Source: Mycobacterium lehmannii (GTDB lineage Bacteria > Actinomycetota > Actinomycetes > Mycobacteriales > Mycobacteriaceae). From it: DNA of 64,000 bases. Shown one piece after another: positions 34,643 through 46,416 of this stretch. Every line of letters starts with the position of its first letter. The stretch's first letter is position 1. The notes beneath the pieces were generated by a model that searched no databases, was not told the origin of the DNA, and saw only the letters and a list, made by a program, of their open reading frames with translations. Location of the stretch: NCBI RefSeq assembly GCF_002245535.1, contig NZ_NKCN01000004.1, positions 186,001 through 250,000 on the forward strand, read 5' to 3'. Position numbers and translations under genes: made by a program.

Positions 34643-34660
34643 GGTCTCAAAGTGTAGAGC
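34643..34660 (-). promoter_or_regulatory. Putative wag31 promoter -10 element
   Basis: Coding-strand TACACT (34656-34651) fits the mycobacterial TAnnnT -10 pattern and would start transcription about 30 bases before ATG 34611. No convincing -35 hexamer is seen. The 237-bp gap between the YggT-type gene and wag31 would otherwise be hard to explain, since wag31 is expressed strongly. Confidence 0.4.
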
Positions 34661-34848
34661 GTGGGTGGAACGTAACTGGCGTCCATCCTGTCACACCAGA
34701 CGCGGCCGTAGCAGAAGAGGATGAAATTAAGAGCGAATTTCAAACACGGCCGGACACGCGGCGACCATTTCGCCGCTCAATTTCTTGCCGGCAAACGGCC
34801 CGGTCTCCACTCATCGGGAGAGCCGATTCCGTCTGGCTCGATGCGGTC

Positions 34849-35139
34849 TCAGGCCGCCGCGCCGAAGGCCAGTTGCATGCCGATGAAGGCGACGAGCAGC
34901 AGCACCATGATCGACAGGTCGAAGCGCACCGCACCTATCGTGAGCTGGGGAATGAGCCGCCGCAGTAGCTTCACCGGCGGATCGGTCAGCGTCATGATGA
35001 TCTCGAGGATCACCACGGTGGCGCCCTTCGGATGCCAGTCCCGGGAAAACGACCGGATGAACTCGACCACAACCCGCGCGATCAGCAGCAGCCAGAAGAC
35101 GAACAGGGCGAAGCCCAGGATTTCGAAAAAAAGCGACAA
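34849..35139 (-). CDS. YggT family membrane protein
   Basis: 96 residues with two membrane helices (ILGFALFVFWLLLIARVVVEF and LSIMVLLLVAFIGMQLAFG) separated by the family loop SFSRDWHPKG and TDPPVKLLRRLIPQL. YggT proteins are regularly found between sepF and wag31/divIVA in Gram-positive dcw clusters. A role in division or osmotic response has been suggested, but the molecular function is not known. Confidence 0.93.
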   Translation of the reverse strand: MSLFFEILGFALFVFWLLLIARVVVEFIRSFSRDWHPKGATVVILEIIMTLTDPPVKLLRRLIPQLTIGAVRFDLSIMVLLLVAFIGMQLAFGAAA

Positions 35140-35259
35140 CGCGGACGGTCCTCACTACGGGCTCAGATGTGACGTTTACTACAGGCTTGATACAGGCAAG
35201 TCTCGCCCGAGACCTCTCAAGCCCGCACGCGACGCCAGCCTACCCGTCTGTGAGACGAC

Positions 35260-35895
35260 CTATTGATAGGAGTAGAAGCCGGCCTCGGCGATGCGGCGCC
35301 GCTCCTCGGCCGTCACGTCGATGTCCGCCGGCGACAGCAGGAACACCTTGGTGGCCACCTTGTCGAACGACCCCCTCAGCGCGAAGGCCAGGCCTGCGGC
35401 GAAGTCGACGAGGCGCTTGGCATCGGCGTTGTCCATCGACACCAGGTCCATGATCACCGGGGTTCCGTCGCGGAACCGTTCGCCGATCGTGCGGGCCTCG
35501 CTGTAGTCCTTCGGCCGCAGCGTGGTGATCTTCGCCAGCGGGCTGCCCGCCTCGAACAGCTCGGCCATCCTGCGGGGGTCCATGGCCAGCGCGCCGCGGG
35601 TGGCGCCGCGCATCGGGGCGAAACGGGGTGCCGGGCGCTCGAACTCGCGCGGTGCGCGCAGTCTCGGCTCGAAGCGGTCCTCGTAACCGCGGTAACCGCC
35701 CGGCGCATCGTCGTAGTCGCGGTCGTCGTAACCGCGGTGGCCCGGGCCGTACCCGTCGTCGTCGAAGTGTTCGTCTCGACTACGGCGCGAATATCCACGT
35801 GAGGCGCCGCGGTCGTCGTCCTCGTAGTACTCGTCGTCGTAGTCGTCCATCGGGGCCATACCGAAGTAGGCCTTGACCTTGTGAAGTGTGCTCAT
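35260..35895 (-). CDS. sepF: Cell division protein SepF
   Basis: 211 residues from ATG 35895, with AGAAGGG upstream. The N-terminal [12 protein letters not shown] amphipathic helix anchors it to the membrane. Next is a ~70-residue linker very rich in D, Y, R and G ([14 protein letters not shown]). The C-terminal globular domain (residues ~110-205) has [21 protein letters not shown] and [16 protein letters not shown]. SepF links FtsZ polymers to the membrane and is essential in mycobacteria, which lack FtsA. Confidence 0.96.
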   Translation of the reverse strand: MSTLHKVKAYFGMAPMDDYDDEYYEDDDRGASRGYSRRSRDEHFDDDGYGPGHRGYDDRDYDDAPGGYRGYEDRFEPRLRAPREFERPAPRFAPMRGATRGALAMDPRRMAELFEAGSPLAKITTLRPKDYSEARTIGERFRDGTPVIMDLVSMDNADAKRLVDFAAGLAFALRGSFDKVATKVFLLSPADIDVTAEERRRIAEAGFYSYQ

Positions 35896-35908
35896 CGTTC
35901 GACCCTTC

Positions 35909-36712
35909 TCATGCCCTGGACTCTGGTGTCTGTGATGAAGATGTGACTGGAGTGACTACTTCTGGTGACGGTAAAGGACGTTGTCCCAATAACGCGGTAC
36001 CGACACGCACACATGTCGAGCCGTGTTTGACCGCCGCTTCGAGATCGTTCGACATACCGGCCGACAGCTGAAGGCGCTGCGGGTAGCCGGCCTGCACCCG
36101 CTTGTACTCGGCGTTCACGCGCGCGAACGCCGCGTCCGCATCCTCGCCGAGCGGAGGGATCGCCATCAGCCCGGCGAACTCCAGTCCGGGTGCGGCGTGC
36201 GCGGCGGCGCACAATTCGTCGACCGAATCGGGTTCGTCGATGTCGACGCCGCCGCGGCTTTCGTCCCCATCGAGGCTCAGCTGGATGAAGACGCGCAGCG
36301 GTTCGTTGCGCCTGCCCTCGTCGAGCGCGGAGGACGCCGCGCGGCTCAGCGCGTCGATCAATTTGCGGGTGTCGACCGAGTGCGCCGCATACGCCCAGCC
36401 GGCAATGGATCGCGCTTTATTGCGCTGTATCCGGCCGACCATGTGCCAGCGAATGGATCCGACATCGGGAATGGCGGCGATTTCTCGGACTTTATTCGAC
36501 GCTTCCTGTTCGCGTGATTCGCCGAAAGCCTCACAACCCAAACGGCGAAGAATAATGACATCGTGGGCGGGAAAGAATTTGGTTACCGGTAACAATTCAA
36601 TGTCGGTGATATCGCGCCCTGCGGCCTCGGCGGCGGCGGCCAGGCGTTTGCGCACGGCCGCCAGCGCTTGGCTCAGCTCGACTTCGCGGGAGGACGGCAC
36701 GGTGTCGCTCAC
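35909..36712 (-). CDS. YggS/PLPBP family pyridoxal-phosphate homeostasis protein
   Basis: 267 residues from GTG 36712 (GTGA overlap with pgeF); the open frame continues upstream only as a shadow of pgeF. The PLP lysine is in [14 protein letters not shown], followed by [11 protein letters not shown] and [12 protein letters not shown], the strongly conserved surface of the family. [22 protein letters not shown] is the phosphate-binding end. The protein binds PLP but has no known catalytic activity; loss disturbs vitamin B6 and amino acid balance. It ends 13 bp before sepF. Confidence 0.94.
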   Translation of the reverse strand: MSDTVPSSREVELSQALAAVRKRLAAAAEAAGRDITDIELLPVTKFFPAHDVIILRRLGCEAFGESREQEASNKVREIAAIPDVGSIRWHMVGRIQRNKARSIAGWAYAAHSVDTRKLIDALSRAASSALDEGRRNEPLRVFIQLSLDGDESRGGVDIDEPDSVDELCAAAHAAPGLEFAGLMAIPPLGEDADAAFARVNAEYKRVQAGYPQRLQLSAGMSNDLEAAVKHGSTCVRVGTALLGQRPLPSPEVVTPVTSSSQTPESRA

Positions 36713-37416
36713 TCCATCCACACCAGTGAGGCGAACCGCCCGGTCGGGGCGTCGCGGCGATGGCTGAACAAGTTGCGGTCCTCGATCGTGCAGCGAGGGT
36801 CGACGTCGATGGCGGTGACACCCAAAGTCGTTAATTGCCGGTGGATTCCGGCTCGCAGGTCCAGCGCGGGTGTGTTCTTCGCGCTCATCGTGCGGCTGCC
36901 GGGCAGCGCGGTCTCGACCTCGGCGGCCATGGCCTCGGGGACCTCGTAGTTGCGCCCGCTGGCCGCCGGTCCGAGCAACGCCGAGATGTCCTCGGCGTGC
37001 GCGCCGAGCGACAGCATCGCCTCGACGGTGCGCGCCACGACGCCGTTTTGCGCACCGACGCGCCCGGCGTGCACGGCGGCCACCACACCGGCGCGCGCGT
37101 CGCCCAATAAAACGGGAACGCAATCGGCGGTGACCACCGCCAAAGCCAACCGCGGTGTGGCGGTGACCAATGCGTCAGTTTTGTCGACCGGATGATCCGT
37201 GGCGTCGTCGACCACGGCGACGTGATCCCCGTGCACCTGATTCATCCACACGATTGCGTCATCGCCCAATCCGATGGCGCCGCCGAGCCGTTTGCGGTTG
37301 GCGGCGACGGCCTGCGGATCGTCGCCGACGTGGTCGCCGAGGTTGAAGGTGTCGAACGGCGGCGCGGAGACGCCGCCGGCCCGTGTCGTGGTCACGCGCC
37401 GTATGCGAACCGTCAC
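36709..37416 (-). CDS. pgeF: Peptidoglycan editing factor PgeF (YfiH, laccase domain)
   Basis: 235 residues from GTG 37416, 19 bp after the ftsZ stop; the longer frame overlaps ftsZ without need. The three metal/catalytic residues are visible in NQVHG, TADCVPVLLG and AVHAGRVGAQNG, and the C-terminal signature is CTIEDRNLFSHRRD. In E. coli the enzyme removes L-Ser wrongly put in place of L-Ala in muropeptides. The loop HAGRVGAQ is an actinobacterial variant of the common HAGWRG. It lies between ftsZ and the yggS-like gene. Confidence 0.92.
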   Translation of the reverse strand: MTVRIRRVTTTRAGGVSAPPFDTFNLGDHVGDDPQAVAANRKRLGGAIGLGDDAIVWMNQVHGDHVAVVDDATDHPVDKTDALVTATPRLALAVVTADCVPVLLGDARAGVVAAVHAGRVGAQNGVVARTVEAMLSLGAHAEDISALLGPAASGRNYEVPEAMAAEVETALPGSRTMSAKNTPALDLRAGIHRQLTTLGVTAIDVDPRCTIEDRNLFSHRRDAPTGRFASLVWME

Positions 37417-37435
37417 GGTCGCCAGTATTGCCGGA

Positions 37436-38575
37436 TCAGTGGCGCATGAACGGCGGCACGTCGACGTCGTCGTCATCGTCCCCGCCGATACTGACCGTCG
37501 CGCCGTTGGTGTGTACCGGCACGCTCGCCGGATCCGCGGGCTCGAACAGCGATGTGCTCACCTTGCCGGCCTTGCCCGGGGTGATGCCCTGCCCTTCGGC
37601 CGGGCTGACCACCGGTTTGCGTCCAGGACCGGCGGAGTCGAAGCCTGCGGCGATCACGGTGACCCGCACCTCGTCGCCGAGCGAGTCGTCGATGACCGTG
37701 CCGAAGATGATGTTGGCATCGGGATGGGCGGCGTCCTGCACCAGCGACGCGGCTTCGTTGATCTCGAACAGGCCCAGATCGCTGCCGCCGGCGACCGAGA
37801 GCAGCACACCCTGCGCGCCCTCCATCGACGCCTCCAGTAGCGGCGAGTTGATCGCGATCTCGGCGGCTTTGAGCGCACGGCCGTCGCCGCGTGCCGAACC
37901 GATGCCCATCAGCGCGGTGCCCGCCCCGCTCATCACGCCCTTGACGTCGGCGAAGTCGACGTTGATCAGGCCGGGTGTGGTGATCAGGTCAGTGATCCCC
38001 TGCACGCCGTTGAGCAGCACCTCGTCGGCGCTGCGGAACGCGTCCATCAGCGAGACCGCAGCATCGCCCATCTGCAGCAGCCGGTCGTTGGGGATCACGA
38101 TGAGCGTGTCGCAGCTCTCCCGCAACGCCTGGATGCCGTTCTCGGCCTGGTTGCTGCGCCGCTTGCCTTCGAACGAGAACGGCCGCGTCACAACGCCGAC
38201 GGTCAACGCGCCGAGCTTGCGCGCGATCGACGCCACCACCGGAGCGCCACCCGTGCCGGTGCCGCCGCCCTCGCCCGCCGTGACGAACACCATGTCGGCG
38301 CCGCGCAGCAGCTCCTCGATGTCGTCCTTGGCGTCTTCGGCGGCCTTGCGCCCCACTTCGGGATCGGCGCCGGCGCCGAGACCGCGCGTGGAATCGCGAC
38401 CGACGTCGAGCTTGACGTCGGCGTCGCTCATCAACAACGCCTGTGCGTCGGTGTTGATGGCGATGAACTCCACGCCCTTGAGGCCTTGCTCGATCATCCG
38501 GTTGACGGCATTGACGCCGCCGCCACCGATGCCGACCACCTTGATGACGGCGAGGTAGTTATGTGGGGGGGTCAT
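37436..38575 (-). CDS. ftsZ: Cell division GTPase FtsZ
   Basis: 379 residues, the same length as M. tuberculosis FtsZ, from ATG 38575 with GGGAGGAAGG upstream. The tubulin signature GGGTGTG is in [29 protein letters not shown] starts the nucleotide-binding domain, and the T7 loop NVDFADVK is present. The C-terminal variable linker (~residues 315-365) leads to [14 protein letters not shown], the conserved tail that binds SepF and FtsW. It forms the Z-ring that directs septum synthesis. Confidence 0.98.
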   Translation of the reverse strand: MTPPHNYLAVIKVVGIGGGGVNAVNRMIEQGLKGVEFIAINTDAQALLMSDADVKLDVGRDSTRGLGAGADPEVGRKAAEDAKDDIEELLRGADMVFVTAGEGGGTGTGGAPVVASIARKLGALTVGVVTRPFSFEGKRRSNQAENGIQALRESCDTLIVIPNDRLLQMGDAAVSLMDAFRSADEVLLNGVQGITDLITTPGLINVDFADVKGVMSGAGTALMGIGSARGDGRALKAAEIAINSPLLEASMEGAQGVLLSVAGGSDLGLFEINEAASLVQDAAHPDANIIFGTVIDDSLGDEVRVTVIAAGFDSAGPGRKPVVSPAEGQGITPGKAGKVSTSLFEPADPASVPVHTNGATVSIGGDDDDDVDVPPFMRH

Positions 38576-38639
38576 CGCGATCCCTTCCTCCCAAGTTGTC
38601 CGACGACACGCCGAGCCTTGGCAAACCCTAAACCTCAAC

Positions 38640-38665
38640 CAGAGGGTTATAGTTATGTCAAGTTG
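38640..38665 (-). promoter_or_regulatory. Putative ftsZ promoter region in the ftsQ-ftsZ gap
   Basis: On the coding strand TTGACA (38661-38656) is followed after four bases by TATAAC (38651-38646). They are too close to be the -35 and -10 of one promoter, but TATAAC is a plausible -10, with transcription starting about 65 bases before ATG 38575. The ftsQ-ftsZ gap (38576-38786, 211 bp) is the longest inside the dcw cluster, consistent with separate ftsZ promoters. Confidence 0.4.
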
Positions 38666-38786
38666 TTCCGCGCAACCAGAACGGTAGGGCGAGGTCGCGA
38701 CCTAGCGACGCAGGCGCGCCGACACGCGCGACAAATTTTCGTGCAACTTCGCGCTGGACTCGCAACGGCGAGTTGGACGCAGAGAC

Positions 38787-39755
38787 TCACTTCACGGTCG
38801 GCAGGTCGGGACTCGACACGTCGTAGGTCTTGCCCGGCTGGGTGAGCAACGCCCCGAGTTTGAGCGCCTTCTCCTCGGTCCGGTCAGTGGTTCCCCACAC
38901 CACCTCCCTGCCGTCGATGAGCTGCAGGGTGATGGACGCGACCGAGGGCGCCGCGATGCGGGCGACCTGCGCGGCGACCTCCGGGCGCAGCGACGTCATC
39001 ACCTGCAGCGCCGCTTTGGTCGGTGCGTCGTTGGGACCGGGATTGTCGGTGTCGAGGTAGGGCACCCCCGGCGGCGGCGGGCCGATCGCGAAGTCGACGC
39101 CGTCGCGGTCGAACAGGTGCGGTCCATCCGGATAGTCCTTGACCACCACCGGAACTCGCTCGACGACGGTGATCCGCAGGGTGGACGGATACTGGCGCTG
39201 AACACGTGCGCTGGCGATCCGCCGGATCGCGGCCACCCGCTCGGCGACGTTGTCGGTGTTCACCTGCAGCAGCGGCGTGCCCGGCGCGACGGCCGCCGCG
39301 GCGACGATCTCCTCCTGCGTCACCGCGCCCACACCGGTGACCACCGTGTTGCGCACCGCCATGACCGGAGTGAAGTACAGCAGCAGTCCGAGCCCGACGA
39401 CGATGACGCTGATCAGCGCCGACCACATCAGCACCTTCAGGCCGCGGACCGTTCCCCTCCGCAGTTTGCGGGTGTCGCCCGCGGGCTTGCCCAGTGCGCG
39501 CCGCTTGGCCTCCCTGCGGGCCTGCTCGATCGCCGTGGCGCGGGCTTGAGCCGCGCGGCGCTCCTCACGCTCGCGGCGCGCGCGCCGGCGCGGGCCTTCG
39601 AAATCCGGTGTCTGATTGGATGTTTCAGAGTCTGGCGACGTTTCGGAGTCCGGCGGCGACTCCGCGTCTTGCGGCGTCTCATGCGACTGCGGCGCATCCT
39701 CCCCCGGCTCGGGCGCCTCCGAGGGCTCCGGGTCACGGTCGCTCGGCCCGGTCAT
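38787..39755 (-). CDS. ftsQ: Division protein FtsQ
   Basis: 322 residues from ATG 39755, 4-bp overlap with murC. A disordered, acidic Pro/Ser/Glu-rich N-terminus ([18 protein letters not shown]) and a basic stretch precede one membrane helix at about 107-129 ([20 protein letters not shown]). The POTRA domain follows ([17 protein letters not shown]) and then the FtsQ beta domain ([20 protein letters not shown]). It joins FtsL and partner proteins in the divisome on the outer face of the membrane. Confidence 0.96.
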   Translation of the reverse strand: MTGPSDRDPEPSEAPEPGEDAPQSHETPQDAESPPDSETSPDSETSNQTPDFEGPRRRARREREERRAAQARATAIEQARREAKRRALGKPAGDTRKLRRGTVRGLKVLMWSALISVIVVGLGLLLYFTPVMAVRNTVVTGVGAVTQEEIVAAAAVAPGTPLLQVNTDNVAERVAAIRRIASARVQRQYPSTLRITVVERVPVVVKDYPDGPHLFDRDGVDFAIGPPPPGVPYLDTDNPGPNDAPTKAALQVMTSLRPEVAAQVARIAAPSVASITLQLIDGREVVWGTTDRTEEKALKLGALLTQPGKTYDVSSPDLPTVK

Positions 39756-41197
39756 CGCGACCCCGGTGTGCTCCGGTTGGCCTTGACGCGCAGCGCGGTG
39801 AGGATCTCCGGGCCGAGCATCGTGACGTCGCCGGCGCCCATCGTGACGACGACGTCGCCCGGTGCGGCGGCCTCGGCCACCCGCGCTGAGACCGCCGAGA
39901 AGTCGGGCACATAGGTTCCCGGCACGCTGACGTGCTCGACGATGCTTGCTCCGCTGACGCCCGCGATCGGCTGCTCGCGGGCGGCGTAGACGTCGAGCAC
40001 GAACACTTCGTCGGCACCGTCGAGCGCCTGTCCGAACTCGCGGGCGAATGTCTGTGTGCGTGAATACAAGTGCGGCTGGAAGACGACAATCGAACGACCG
40101 CCGGCCTGCTCAGTGACGGTGTGCAGCGCACCGAGCGTGGCGCGCACCTCGGTCGGATGGTGCGCGTAGTCGTCGAAGACCCGCACGCCGTTCGCCTCTC
40201 CGACCAACTCGAACCGGCGCCGCACCCCTTCGAAACCGGCCAGCCCGTCGAGCACCGCATCGACCGGTGCACCCGCCTCGACCGCCGCGAGCATCGCGCC
40301 GATCGCGTTGAGCGCCATGTGCCGTCCCGGCACCGCGAGCCGCATCACCCGCGGGTGCGGTTCGTCGGCGAACTGTATGTGCGCCACCGCGCCGGTGTCG
40401 TGCTGCTCCCAGTTCAACAAGGTGCCCTGCAGCGGCCGGCTCGGGTCGCTGCCGTAGCGCAGTACGCGGATGCCCAGCTCCTCGGTGCGCTCGGCGAGCG
40501 CCGCGGCGCCCGGGTCGTCCGTGCAGACCACAAGCGCGCCACCGGGTTTGAGGCGTTCGACGAAGTCGTCGAACACGGCGCCGTAGGCTTCGGCGCTTCC
40601 GAAGAAGTCGAGATGGTCGGCCTCGATGTTCGTCACCACCGCGACATCGGGGCTGTACTCCAGCAGTGAGCCGTCGCTTTCGTCGGCCTCCGCCACGAAG
40701 ACGTCGCCGCTGCCGTTGTGGGCGTTGGTGCCCGCCTCGCCGAGGTCCCCGCCCACCGCGAACGACGGGTCGAACCCGCTGTGCTGCAACGCCACGATGA
40801 GCATCGACGTCGTGGTGGTCTTGCCGTGGGTGCCGGTCACCATCAGCGTGGTGTGGCCTGCCATCAGCTTGGCCAGGACCACCGGCCGCAGGATCACCGG
40901 GACACCGCGTCGACGGGCCTCGACCAGTTCCGGATTGGTCTTGGGGATGGCGGCGTGGGTGGTGACGACGGCGGTCGGGCCGTTCGGCAACAGGTCCAGC
41001 GAGGAGGCGTCGTGTCCGATCCGGATCGCGGCACCGCGGGCCCGCAACGCGGCCACCGCGCGCGACTCCTTGGCATCGGAGCCCGACACCAGCCCGCCGC
41101 GGTCGAGCAGGATGCGCGCGATGCCCGACATGCCGGCACCGCCGATGCCCACCATGTGCACCCGCTGCAGCTCCTCGGGCAGCGATTTCGGTTTCAC
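39752..41197 (-). CDS. murC: UDP-N-acetylmuramate--L-alanine ligase MurC
   Basis: 481 residues from GTG 41197 (GTGA overlap with murG; AAAGGG six bases upstream). [18 protein letters not shown] is the UDP-binding start; the ATP loop is [23 protein letters not shown] and FEGVRRRFE with [14 protein letters not shown] complete the Mur ligase signature. It adds L-Ala to UDP-MurNAc, the first step of the stem peptide. Confidence 0.98.
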   Translation of the reverse strand: MKPKSLPEELQRVHMVGIGGAGMSGIARILLDRGGLVSGSDAKESRAVAALRARGAAIRIGHDASSLDLLPNGPTAVVTTHAAIPKTNPELVEARRRGVPVILRPVVLAKLMAGHTTLMVTGTHGKTTTTSMLIVALQHSGFDPSFAVGGDLGEAGTNAHNGSGDVFVAEADESDGSLLEYSPDVAVVTNIEADHLDFFGSAEAYGAVFDDFVERLKPGGALVVCTDDPGAAALAERTEELGIRVLRYGSDPSRPLQGTLLNWEQHDTGAVAHIQFADEPHPRVMRLAVPGRHMALNAIGAMLAAVEAGAPVDAVLDGLAGFEGVRRRFELVGEANGVRVFDDYAHHPTEVRATLGALHTVTEQAGGRSIVVFQPHLYSRTQTFAREFGQALDGADEVFVLDVYAAREQPIAGVSGASIVEHVSVPGTYVPDFSAVSARVAEAAAPGDVVVTMGAGDVTMLGPEILTALRVKANRSTPGSR

Positions 41198-42360
41198 CGC
41201 AGACCCTTTCGGGACTCGGCTTGTGCCACCTCGATGGCGATCTCGGCGACCCGCCGTGCCGCGTCGCGGTGACCGGCCAGGGCGGCGCCCGCCGTCATCG
41301 TCTGCAACCGGCCGGTGTCGGTGAGCAGGTCGACGACGGTCTCGGCGACGAAACCCGGCGACAGGTCGGCGTCGTCGACGATCAGCCCGCCCCCGGCCTC
41401 GACGACGGGAAGTGCGTTGAGCCGTTGTTCGCCGTTGCCGATCGGCAGCGGAACGTATACCGCGGGCAACCCGACCGCGGTCAGTTCGGCGACCGTCATC
41501 GCTCCCGACCGGCACATCGCGACGTCGGCGGCGGCGTACGCCAGGTCCATCCGGTTCAGATAGGGCACAGGGACATACGGCGGGTCGCCGTCGGCGGGCT
41601 CGCGCAAATCGAGGGTGTTCTTGGGGCCGTGGGCGTGCAGCACCGAGATACCAGCCGCCGCAAGGTCTTTGGCGGCGCCCGAGACGGCCCTGTTCAGCGA
41701 CTGCGCGCCCTGCGACCCGCCGAACACCAACAGCACCCGGGCGTCAGGGGCGAAACCGAAGTGGGCGCGCGCCTCGGCCCGCAACGCCGTGCGGTCCAGC
41801 GAGGTGATCGCCGCGCGCACCGGAACCCCGACCACCTCGGCTGGCTTGCCCAGTCCAGGGTCGGCGACGGCCGAGAGCACCCGTCGTGCCGAACGGGCAC
41901 CGACGCGGTTGGCCCAGCCCGCGCGAGCGTTCGCCTCGTGCACCACCACCGGCACGCGCTTGCTTCTGCGCACGCTTCGCGCGGCCAGATAGGCGGGCAA
42001 CGCGACGTAACCGCCGAAGCCGATCACCACGTCGGCCTCGACCTCGTCGAGCAGCGCCCGGGTCTGGCGCACCGCCCGCCGCACCCGCAGGGGCAGGCGC
42101 AGGAGGTCGCCGGAGAGTTTTCGGGGCAGTGGCACCGGCGTGATCAGCTCGAGGTGATAGCCGCGTTCGGGGACCAGCCGGGTCTCCAGGCCCCGCTCGG
42201 TGCCCAGGGCGGTAATCCGCACGTCGGGCACCAAGTCGGTCAGGGCGTCGGCCACCGCCATCGCCGGTTCGACGTGTCCTGCGGTGCCACCGCCCGCGAG
42301 GATCACGGAGACTCCCCGGTCGTCCCCCGGCCGCCGAGGGACGGGACCCGTGTCGTTCAC
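41194..42360 (-). CDS. murG: Lipid II synthase MurG (UDP-GlcNAc transferase)
   Basis: 388 residues from GTG 42360 (GTGA overlap with ftsW). The N-terminal GT-B loop is [19 protein letters not shown], the second G-loop [14 protein letters not shown], and the UDP-GlcNAc site [20 protein letters not shown] ends with [13 protein letters not shown]. It transfers GlcNAc to lipid I on the inner membrane face to give lipid II. A roughly 15-residue hydrophilic N-terminal extension precedes the first strand. Confidence 0.98.
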   Translation of the reverse strand: MNDTGPVPRRPGDDRGVSVILAGGGTAGHVEPAMAVADALTDLVPDVRITALGTERGLETRLVPERGYHLELITPVPLPRKLSGDLLRLPLRVRRAVRQTRALLDEVEADVVIGFGGYVALPAYLAARSVRRSKRVPVVVHEANARAGWANRVGARSARRVLSAVADPGLGKPAEVVGVPVRAAITSLDRTALRAEARAHFGFAPDARVLLVFGGSQGAQSLNRAVSGAAKDLAAAGISVLHAHGPKNTLDLREPADGDPPYVPVPYLNRMDLAYAAADVAMCRSGAMTVAELTAVGLPAVYVPLPIGNGEQRLNALPVVEAGGGLIVDDADLSPGFVAETVVDLLTDTGRLQTMTAGAALAGHRDAARRVAEIAIEVAQAESRKGLR

Positions 42361-43871
42361 CCGTAACGCTGACCTTCCAGTGCGCGCCGCCGGTTGCTGT
42401 CCGCGCGGCCGCCTCCATGATGCCTTGCCGCCCGGGCCGGCTTACCGGCCGTCTGGCGTTTGCGGGCGGACTTGGGTGGCTGTTTGGCCGCGGGCTTGGG
42501 TGCCCGGGTGCGCTTGCCCGCCGGCGGTTTGCCGGGTCGCTCCGAACCGCGCTTGTTGAGCCGGTCGCGCACCGCCTCGGTCCGCGACGGCACGTAGGGC
42601 GCGGGCAGGGGCAGCCGCAGCAGCCTGTTGACCCGGTCGTCGCGCCCGGCCCGCAACGCCGCCACCGCCTCGGGTTCGTGCCGTGCCGCGCTCGCCATGA
42701 TGCCGATCATCAGAAGTGTTGTCGCCGTTGAGGTTCCACCCGCCGAGATGAGGGGCAGCTGCAGCCCGGTCACGGGAAGCAGGCCCACCACATAGCCGAC
42801 GTTGATGAACACCTGGCCCATGATCCACAGCGTTGCGGTGGCGGTGAGCAGGCGCAGGAACGGGTCCGCGGAGCGCCGCGCGATGCGCATCCCGGTGTAG
42901 GCGAACAGGCCGAACAGGCACAGCAGGCCGCCGGCTCCGATGAAGCCGAGTTCCTCGCCGATGATCGCGAAGATGAAGTCGTTGTGCGCGTTGGGCAGGT
43001 AGTTCCACTTGGCCGCGCCCTGACCCAGGCCGTCGCCGAACACACCGCCGTTGGCCAGCGCGAACCGTGCCTGGCGGGCCTGATAGCCCGAACCCTGTGT
43101 GTCGGCGGCGGGGTTCAACCAGGACTGCACCCGCGCGGAGCGGTACCCCTCGGCCATCGCCAGCACCGCGGCCGACACCACGACCATGAACAGCGAGGAC
43201 ACGAACACCCGCAGCGGCAGGCCCGCGTACCAGAGCAGACCCAGCAGGATGATGCCCAGCGACACCGTCTGCCCGAGGTCGGGCTGGGCGACGATCAGCG
43301 CCAGTGCGACGAATGCGGCGGGCACCAACGGGATCAGCATCTCCCGCAGCGAGGCCTGCTCCATGCGGCGCGCGGCCAGCAGATGCGCGCCCCAGATGGC
43401 GAACGCGATCTTGGCCAGTTCGGAGGGTTGCATCGAGAACCCCGCGACCACGAACCACCCACGCGAACCGTTGGCCACGGTGCCGATTCCCGGGATCAGC
43501 ACCAGGATCAGCAGCACGATGGTGAGCGCGAAGCTGGAGAAGGCCATGCGTCGCATCAGTTGCACCGGGATCCGCATCGCGACGTAGAACCCGAACAGCC
43601 CGATGACCGTCCACAACACCTGCTTGGCGAAGACGACCCACGGCGACCCGTCCTGGTCGTAGGAGTACACCCCCGACGCCGACAGAACCATCGTCAGCCC
43701 CAGCGTGGTCAGCAGCGCGGCCACCGCGATGATGAGGTGGAACGACGTCATCGGGCGGCCGAGCCACGCCCCGACCCGGGTCCGATGCCCGGCGGTCGCG
43801 GGCACCGGCTCGGCCGGTTTGTCTTCGGCGCCCGCCCTGCGAAGCCGCAGCCGGGTCAGGATGGTGGTCAT
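42357..43871 (-). CDS. ftsW: SEDS peptidoglycan glycosyltransferase FtsW
   Basis: 504 residues with ten membrane helices from about residue 45 to 400. SEDS features include [54 protein letters not shown] and the loop [17 protein letters not shown]. The C-terminal ~95 residues are a basic, Pro/Ala-rich cytoplasmic tail ([20 protein letters not shown]), which in mycobacteria contacts FtsZ. It polymerises septal glycan from lipid II with PbpB. Confidence 0.97.
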   Translation of the reverse strand: MTTILTRLRLRRAGAEDKPAEPVPATAGHRTRVGAWLGRPMTSFHLIIAVAALLTTLGLTMVLSASGVYSYDQDGSPWVVFAKQVLWTVIGLFGFYVAMRIPVQLMRRMAFSSFALTIVLLILVLIPGIGTVANGSRGWFVVAGFSMQPSELAKIAFAIWGAHLLAARRMEQASLREMLIPLVPAAFVALALIVAQPDLGQTVSLGIILLGLLWYAGLPLRVFVSSLFMVVVSAAVLAMAEGYRSARVQSWLNPAADTQGSGYQARQARFALANGGVFGDGLGQGAAKWNYLPNAHNDFIFAIIGEELGFIGAGGLLCLFGLFAYTGMRIARRSADPFLRLLTATATLWIMGQVFINVGYVVGLLPVTGLQLPLISAGGTSTATTLLMIGIMASAARHEPEAVAALRAGRDDRVNRLLRLPLPAPYVPSRTEAVRDRLNKRGSERPGKPPAGKRTRAPKPAAKQPPKSARKRQTAGKPARAARHHGGGRADSNRRRALEGQRYG

Positions 43872-43877
43872 CGGCGA

Positions 43878-45335
43878 CTATCGGGTCAGAGCGCGCACGG
43901 CGTCGGCGAACGCGTCGCCGCGGTGACTGTAGCCGCTGAACTGGTCGAAGGAGGCGCCTGCGGGAGCCAGCAGCACGGTGTCGCCGGACCTGGCGAGGCC
44001 GCGGGCGGCGTCGACCACTGCGGCCATGATCGTGTCACCGGTTTGCGTTCCCTCGAGCCTGATCACATGAGTAACAGGATTAACATCCGACCCATTTGTC
44101 CCTTGCACCCCAAAATCCTCCCCCGTCACAACCTCGATGACGGGGACATCCGGGGCGTGTCGCGATAACGCCTCGGCGATCAGGGCCCGGTCGCGGCCAA
44201 TCAACACCGCTCCGACCAGCCGATTCGACATCGAAGTGAGCAGCTCCTCGACCGAGGCGCCCTTGAGCAGCCCACCGGCCACCCACACCACTCGCGGGTA
44301 CGCGGCGATCGATGCCCGGGCGGCGTGCGGATTGGTCGCCTTCGAGTCGTCGACGTACGTGACGCCGTCGACGGTGCCGATGACCTCGGCGCGGTGCCTG
44401 CCCACCCGGAAACCGGCGAGCGCGTCGGCGATGGCGGCCGGGGGCACGTCGACCGCGCGGGCCAGCGCGGCGGCACCGAGCGCGTTGAGCACCCCGACCG
44501 GGCCGGCCACCGCGATCGATGCGGCATCGGCCAACCGCACACCGGTCCCGAACGCGTTGTCGACCAGCGCGCCGTCCACCACGCCCAGTTCGCCGGGGCC
44601 TGGCTCCGCCAGCCGGAACCCGACGCGCGTCGGGGCCGCCGCCGTGTCCAGCAGGCCTGCGGCCACCGGGTCGTCGAGTCCGACCACGGCGACGCGGCCG
44701 TCGAGCACCCGGGCCTTGGCACCGGCGTAGGCGGCCATGGACCCGTGCCAGTCGAGGTGGTCCTCGGCGACGTTGAGCACCACGCCCGCGTCCGGCCGCA
44801 GCGACGGCGCCCAGTGCAGCTGGAAGCTGGACAGCTCCACCGCCAGCAGGTCGGACGGTTCGGCGAGGACGTCGATGACGGGGTTGCCGATGTTGCCGCA
44901 CAGCACCGCGTTTCGCCCGGCGGCGACGAGCATCGCGTGCAACATCGATGTGGTCGTGGTCTTGCCGTTGGTCCCGGTGACCACGAGCCAGCGCCGCGAC
45001 GGCCCGAACCAGCCCGCCCGGTCCAACCGCCAGGCCAGTTCCACGTCGCCCCAGACCGGAACGCTCGCTTGTGCCGCTGCGGCCAGTACGGGAGCGGTCG
45101 GCGCGAACCCGGGACTGGTGATCACGAGCGCGTATTCGCCGATGGTGGCCTGGGCCTCGGCGGTGGTCACGACCCTGGCGGGCGTGATCAACCGCTGCAG
45201 CGCCAGCGGATCGTCGTCGCAGATCGTCAACCGCACGCCGGTGGGCTCCAGTACGGCGCTCACCGAGCGGCCGGTCAGGCCCGCGCCGGTCACCAGCACC
45301 CGGGCGCCGGGAACCAGCGGCTCGAGATGCGTCAT
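43878..45335 (-). CDS. murD: UDP-N-acetylmuramoylalanine--D-glutamate ligase MurD
   Basis: 485 residues from ATG 45335; GTG 45344 would add three residues and overlap the mraY stop, and no ribosome site decides between them. The N-terminal domain is [18 protein letters not shown]; the ATP loop is [27 protein letters not shown] and [12 protein letters not shown] are classic MurD residues. It adds D-Glu to UDP-MurNAc-L-Ala. The insert [21 protein letters not shown] near residue 415 is a variable loop. Confidence 0.97.
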   Translation of the reverse strand: MTHLEPLVPGARVLVTGAGLTGRSVSAVLEPTGVRLTICDDDPLALQRLITPARVVTTAEAQATIGEYALVITSPGFAPTAPVLAAAAQASVPVWGDVELAWRLDRAGWFGPSRRWLVVTGTNGKTTTTSMLHAMLVAAGRNAVLCGNIGNPVIDVLAEPSDLLAVELSSFQLHWAPSLRPDAGVVLNVAEDHLDWHGSMAAYAGAKARVLDGRVAVVGLDDPVAAGLLDTAAAPTRVGFRLAEPGPGELGVVDGALVDNAFGTGVRLADAASIAVAGPVGVLNALGAAALARAVDVPPAAIADALAGFRVGRHRAEVIGTVDGVTYVDDSKATNPHAARASIAAYPRVVWVAGGLLKGASVEELLTSMSNRLVGAVLIGRDRALIAEALSRHAPDVPVIEVVTGEDFGVQGTNGSDVNPVTHVIRLEGTQTGDTIMAAVVDAARGLARSGDTVLLAPAGASFDQFSGYSHRGDAFADAVRALTR

Positions 45336-45336
45336 G

Positions 45337-46416
45337 TCAGGCACCGACGGTCGTCAGCCACTCGCTGTAGAACAACGCGACGCCGAGGCCGCAGGCGATC
45401 GCGGTGAGCAACCAGAACCGGATGATCACCGTGGTTTCGGCCCACCCCACCAGCTCGAAGTGGTGGTGGAACGGCGCCATCCGGAAAACCCTACGGCCGG
45501 TGGTGCGGAACGCCAGGATCTGCACGACGACCGAGACCACCTCGGCCACGAACAGGGCGCCGAGCACTACGGCGAGCATCTCGGTGCGGCTGGCCACCGA
45601 CAGCCCGGCGATGATGCCGCCGAGGGCGAGCGAGCCGGTGTCGCCCATAAAGATCTTGGCGGGCGCGGCGTTCCACCACAGGAACCCGATGCAGGCGCCC
45701 GCGGTGGCCGCGGCGATGATCGCCAAGTCCAGAGGGTCGCGCACGTTGTAACAGCCCAGGCCCGGGCTCGTCGCGCAGGCGTTGCGGAACTGCCAGAACG
45801 TGATCAGTACGTAGGCCGCGCACACCATCGCCATCGCGCCCGCGGCCAACCCGTCCAGCCCGTCGGTGAAGTTCACCGCGTTCGACCACGCGCTGACCAC
45901 CACGATGCAGAACAACACGAACAGTGCGGGTGGCAGTGTGACCGTGGCGATCTCGCGCACATAGGACAGTTCGGCGCTGCCGGGCGTCAACCCGTCGGCG
46001 TTGCGGAACTGCAGCGCCAGCACACCGAAGATCACCGCGGCGGTCAGGATGCCGACGGTTTTGGCGGTCTTGTTGAGCCCTAGGTTGCGCGAACGCCGGA
46101 TCTTGATCAGGTCGTCGACGAATCCGACGACGGCCAGGGCGCTGGCCAGAAACAGCACGAGAAGGCCCGAAGCCGACGGCCCCCGGCCGTCGATCACGAC
46201 GCCCACGAGGTGCGTTCCCAGGTAGCTGGCCCAGATGCCCGCGACGATCGCCACGCCGCCCATCGACGGGGTGCCGCGCTTCTTGGCGTGGGTGGGCGGT
46301 CCGTCCTCGCGGATCTCGTGCCCGAACCCCTGGCGGGTGAACAGCCGGATCAGCACCGGTGTGAGCAGGATCGACACCGTCAGCGCGATGCCGACGGCGA
46401 TGAGGATCTGCCTCAT
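45337..46416 (-). CDS. mraY: Phospho-MurNAc-pentapeptide transferase MraY
   Basis: 359 residues, ten membrane helices. [18 protein letters not shown] is the strongly conserved cytoplasmic loop 1; [15 protein letters not shown] carries the Mg2+-binding Asp residues; [20 protein letters not shown] and [15 protein letters not shown] (the HHH motif) complete the active site. It moves phospho-MurNAc-pentapeptide to decaprenyl phosphate, giving lipid I. It overlaps murF by 4 bp. Confidence 0.98.
   Translation of the reverse strand: MRQILIAVGIALTVSILLTPVLIRLFTRQGFGHEIREDGPPTHAKKRGTPSMGGVAIVAGIWASYLGTHLVGVVIDGRGPSASGLLVLFLASALAVVGFVDDLIKIRRSRNLGLNKTAKTVGILTAAVIFGVLALQFRNADGLTPGSAELSYVREIATVTLPPALFVLFCIVVVSAWSNAVNFTDGLDGLAAGAMAMVCAAYVLITFWQFRNACATSPGLGCYNVRDPLDLAIIAAATAGACIGFLWWNAAPAKIFMGDTGSLALGGIIAGLSVASRTEMLAVVLGALFVAEVVSVVVQILAFRTTGRRVFRMAPFHHHFELVGWAETTVIIRFWLLTAIACGLGVALFYSEWLTTVGA

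Noticed and set aside
36713..37123. Upstream extension of the YggS-like protein to 404 residues
   Set aside because: The extension is a shadow of pgeF; GTG 36712 gives the family length and a GTGA junction.
38646..38661. TTGACA and TATAAC upstream of ftsZ as one sigma-A promoter
   Set aside because: Only four bases separate them, so they cannot be the -35 and -10 of the same promoter; only a -10 assignment is kept, with low confidence.
42984..44168. Plus-strand frame of 394 codons opposite ftsW and murD
   Set aside because: Composition (runs of H, Q, R, G) is that of an antisense frame in GC-rich DNA; ftsW and murD are certain.
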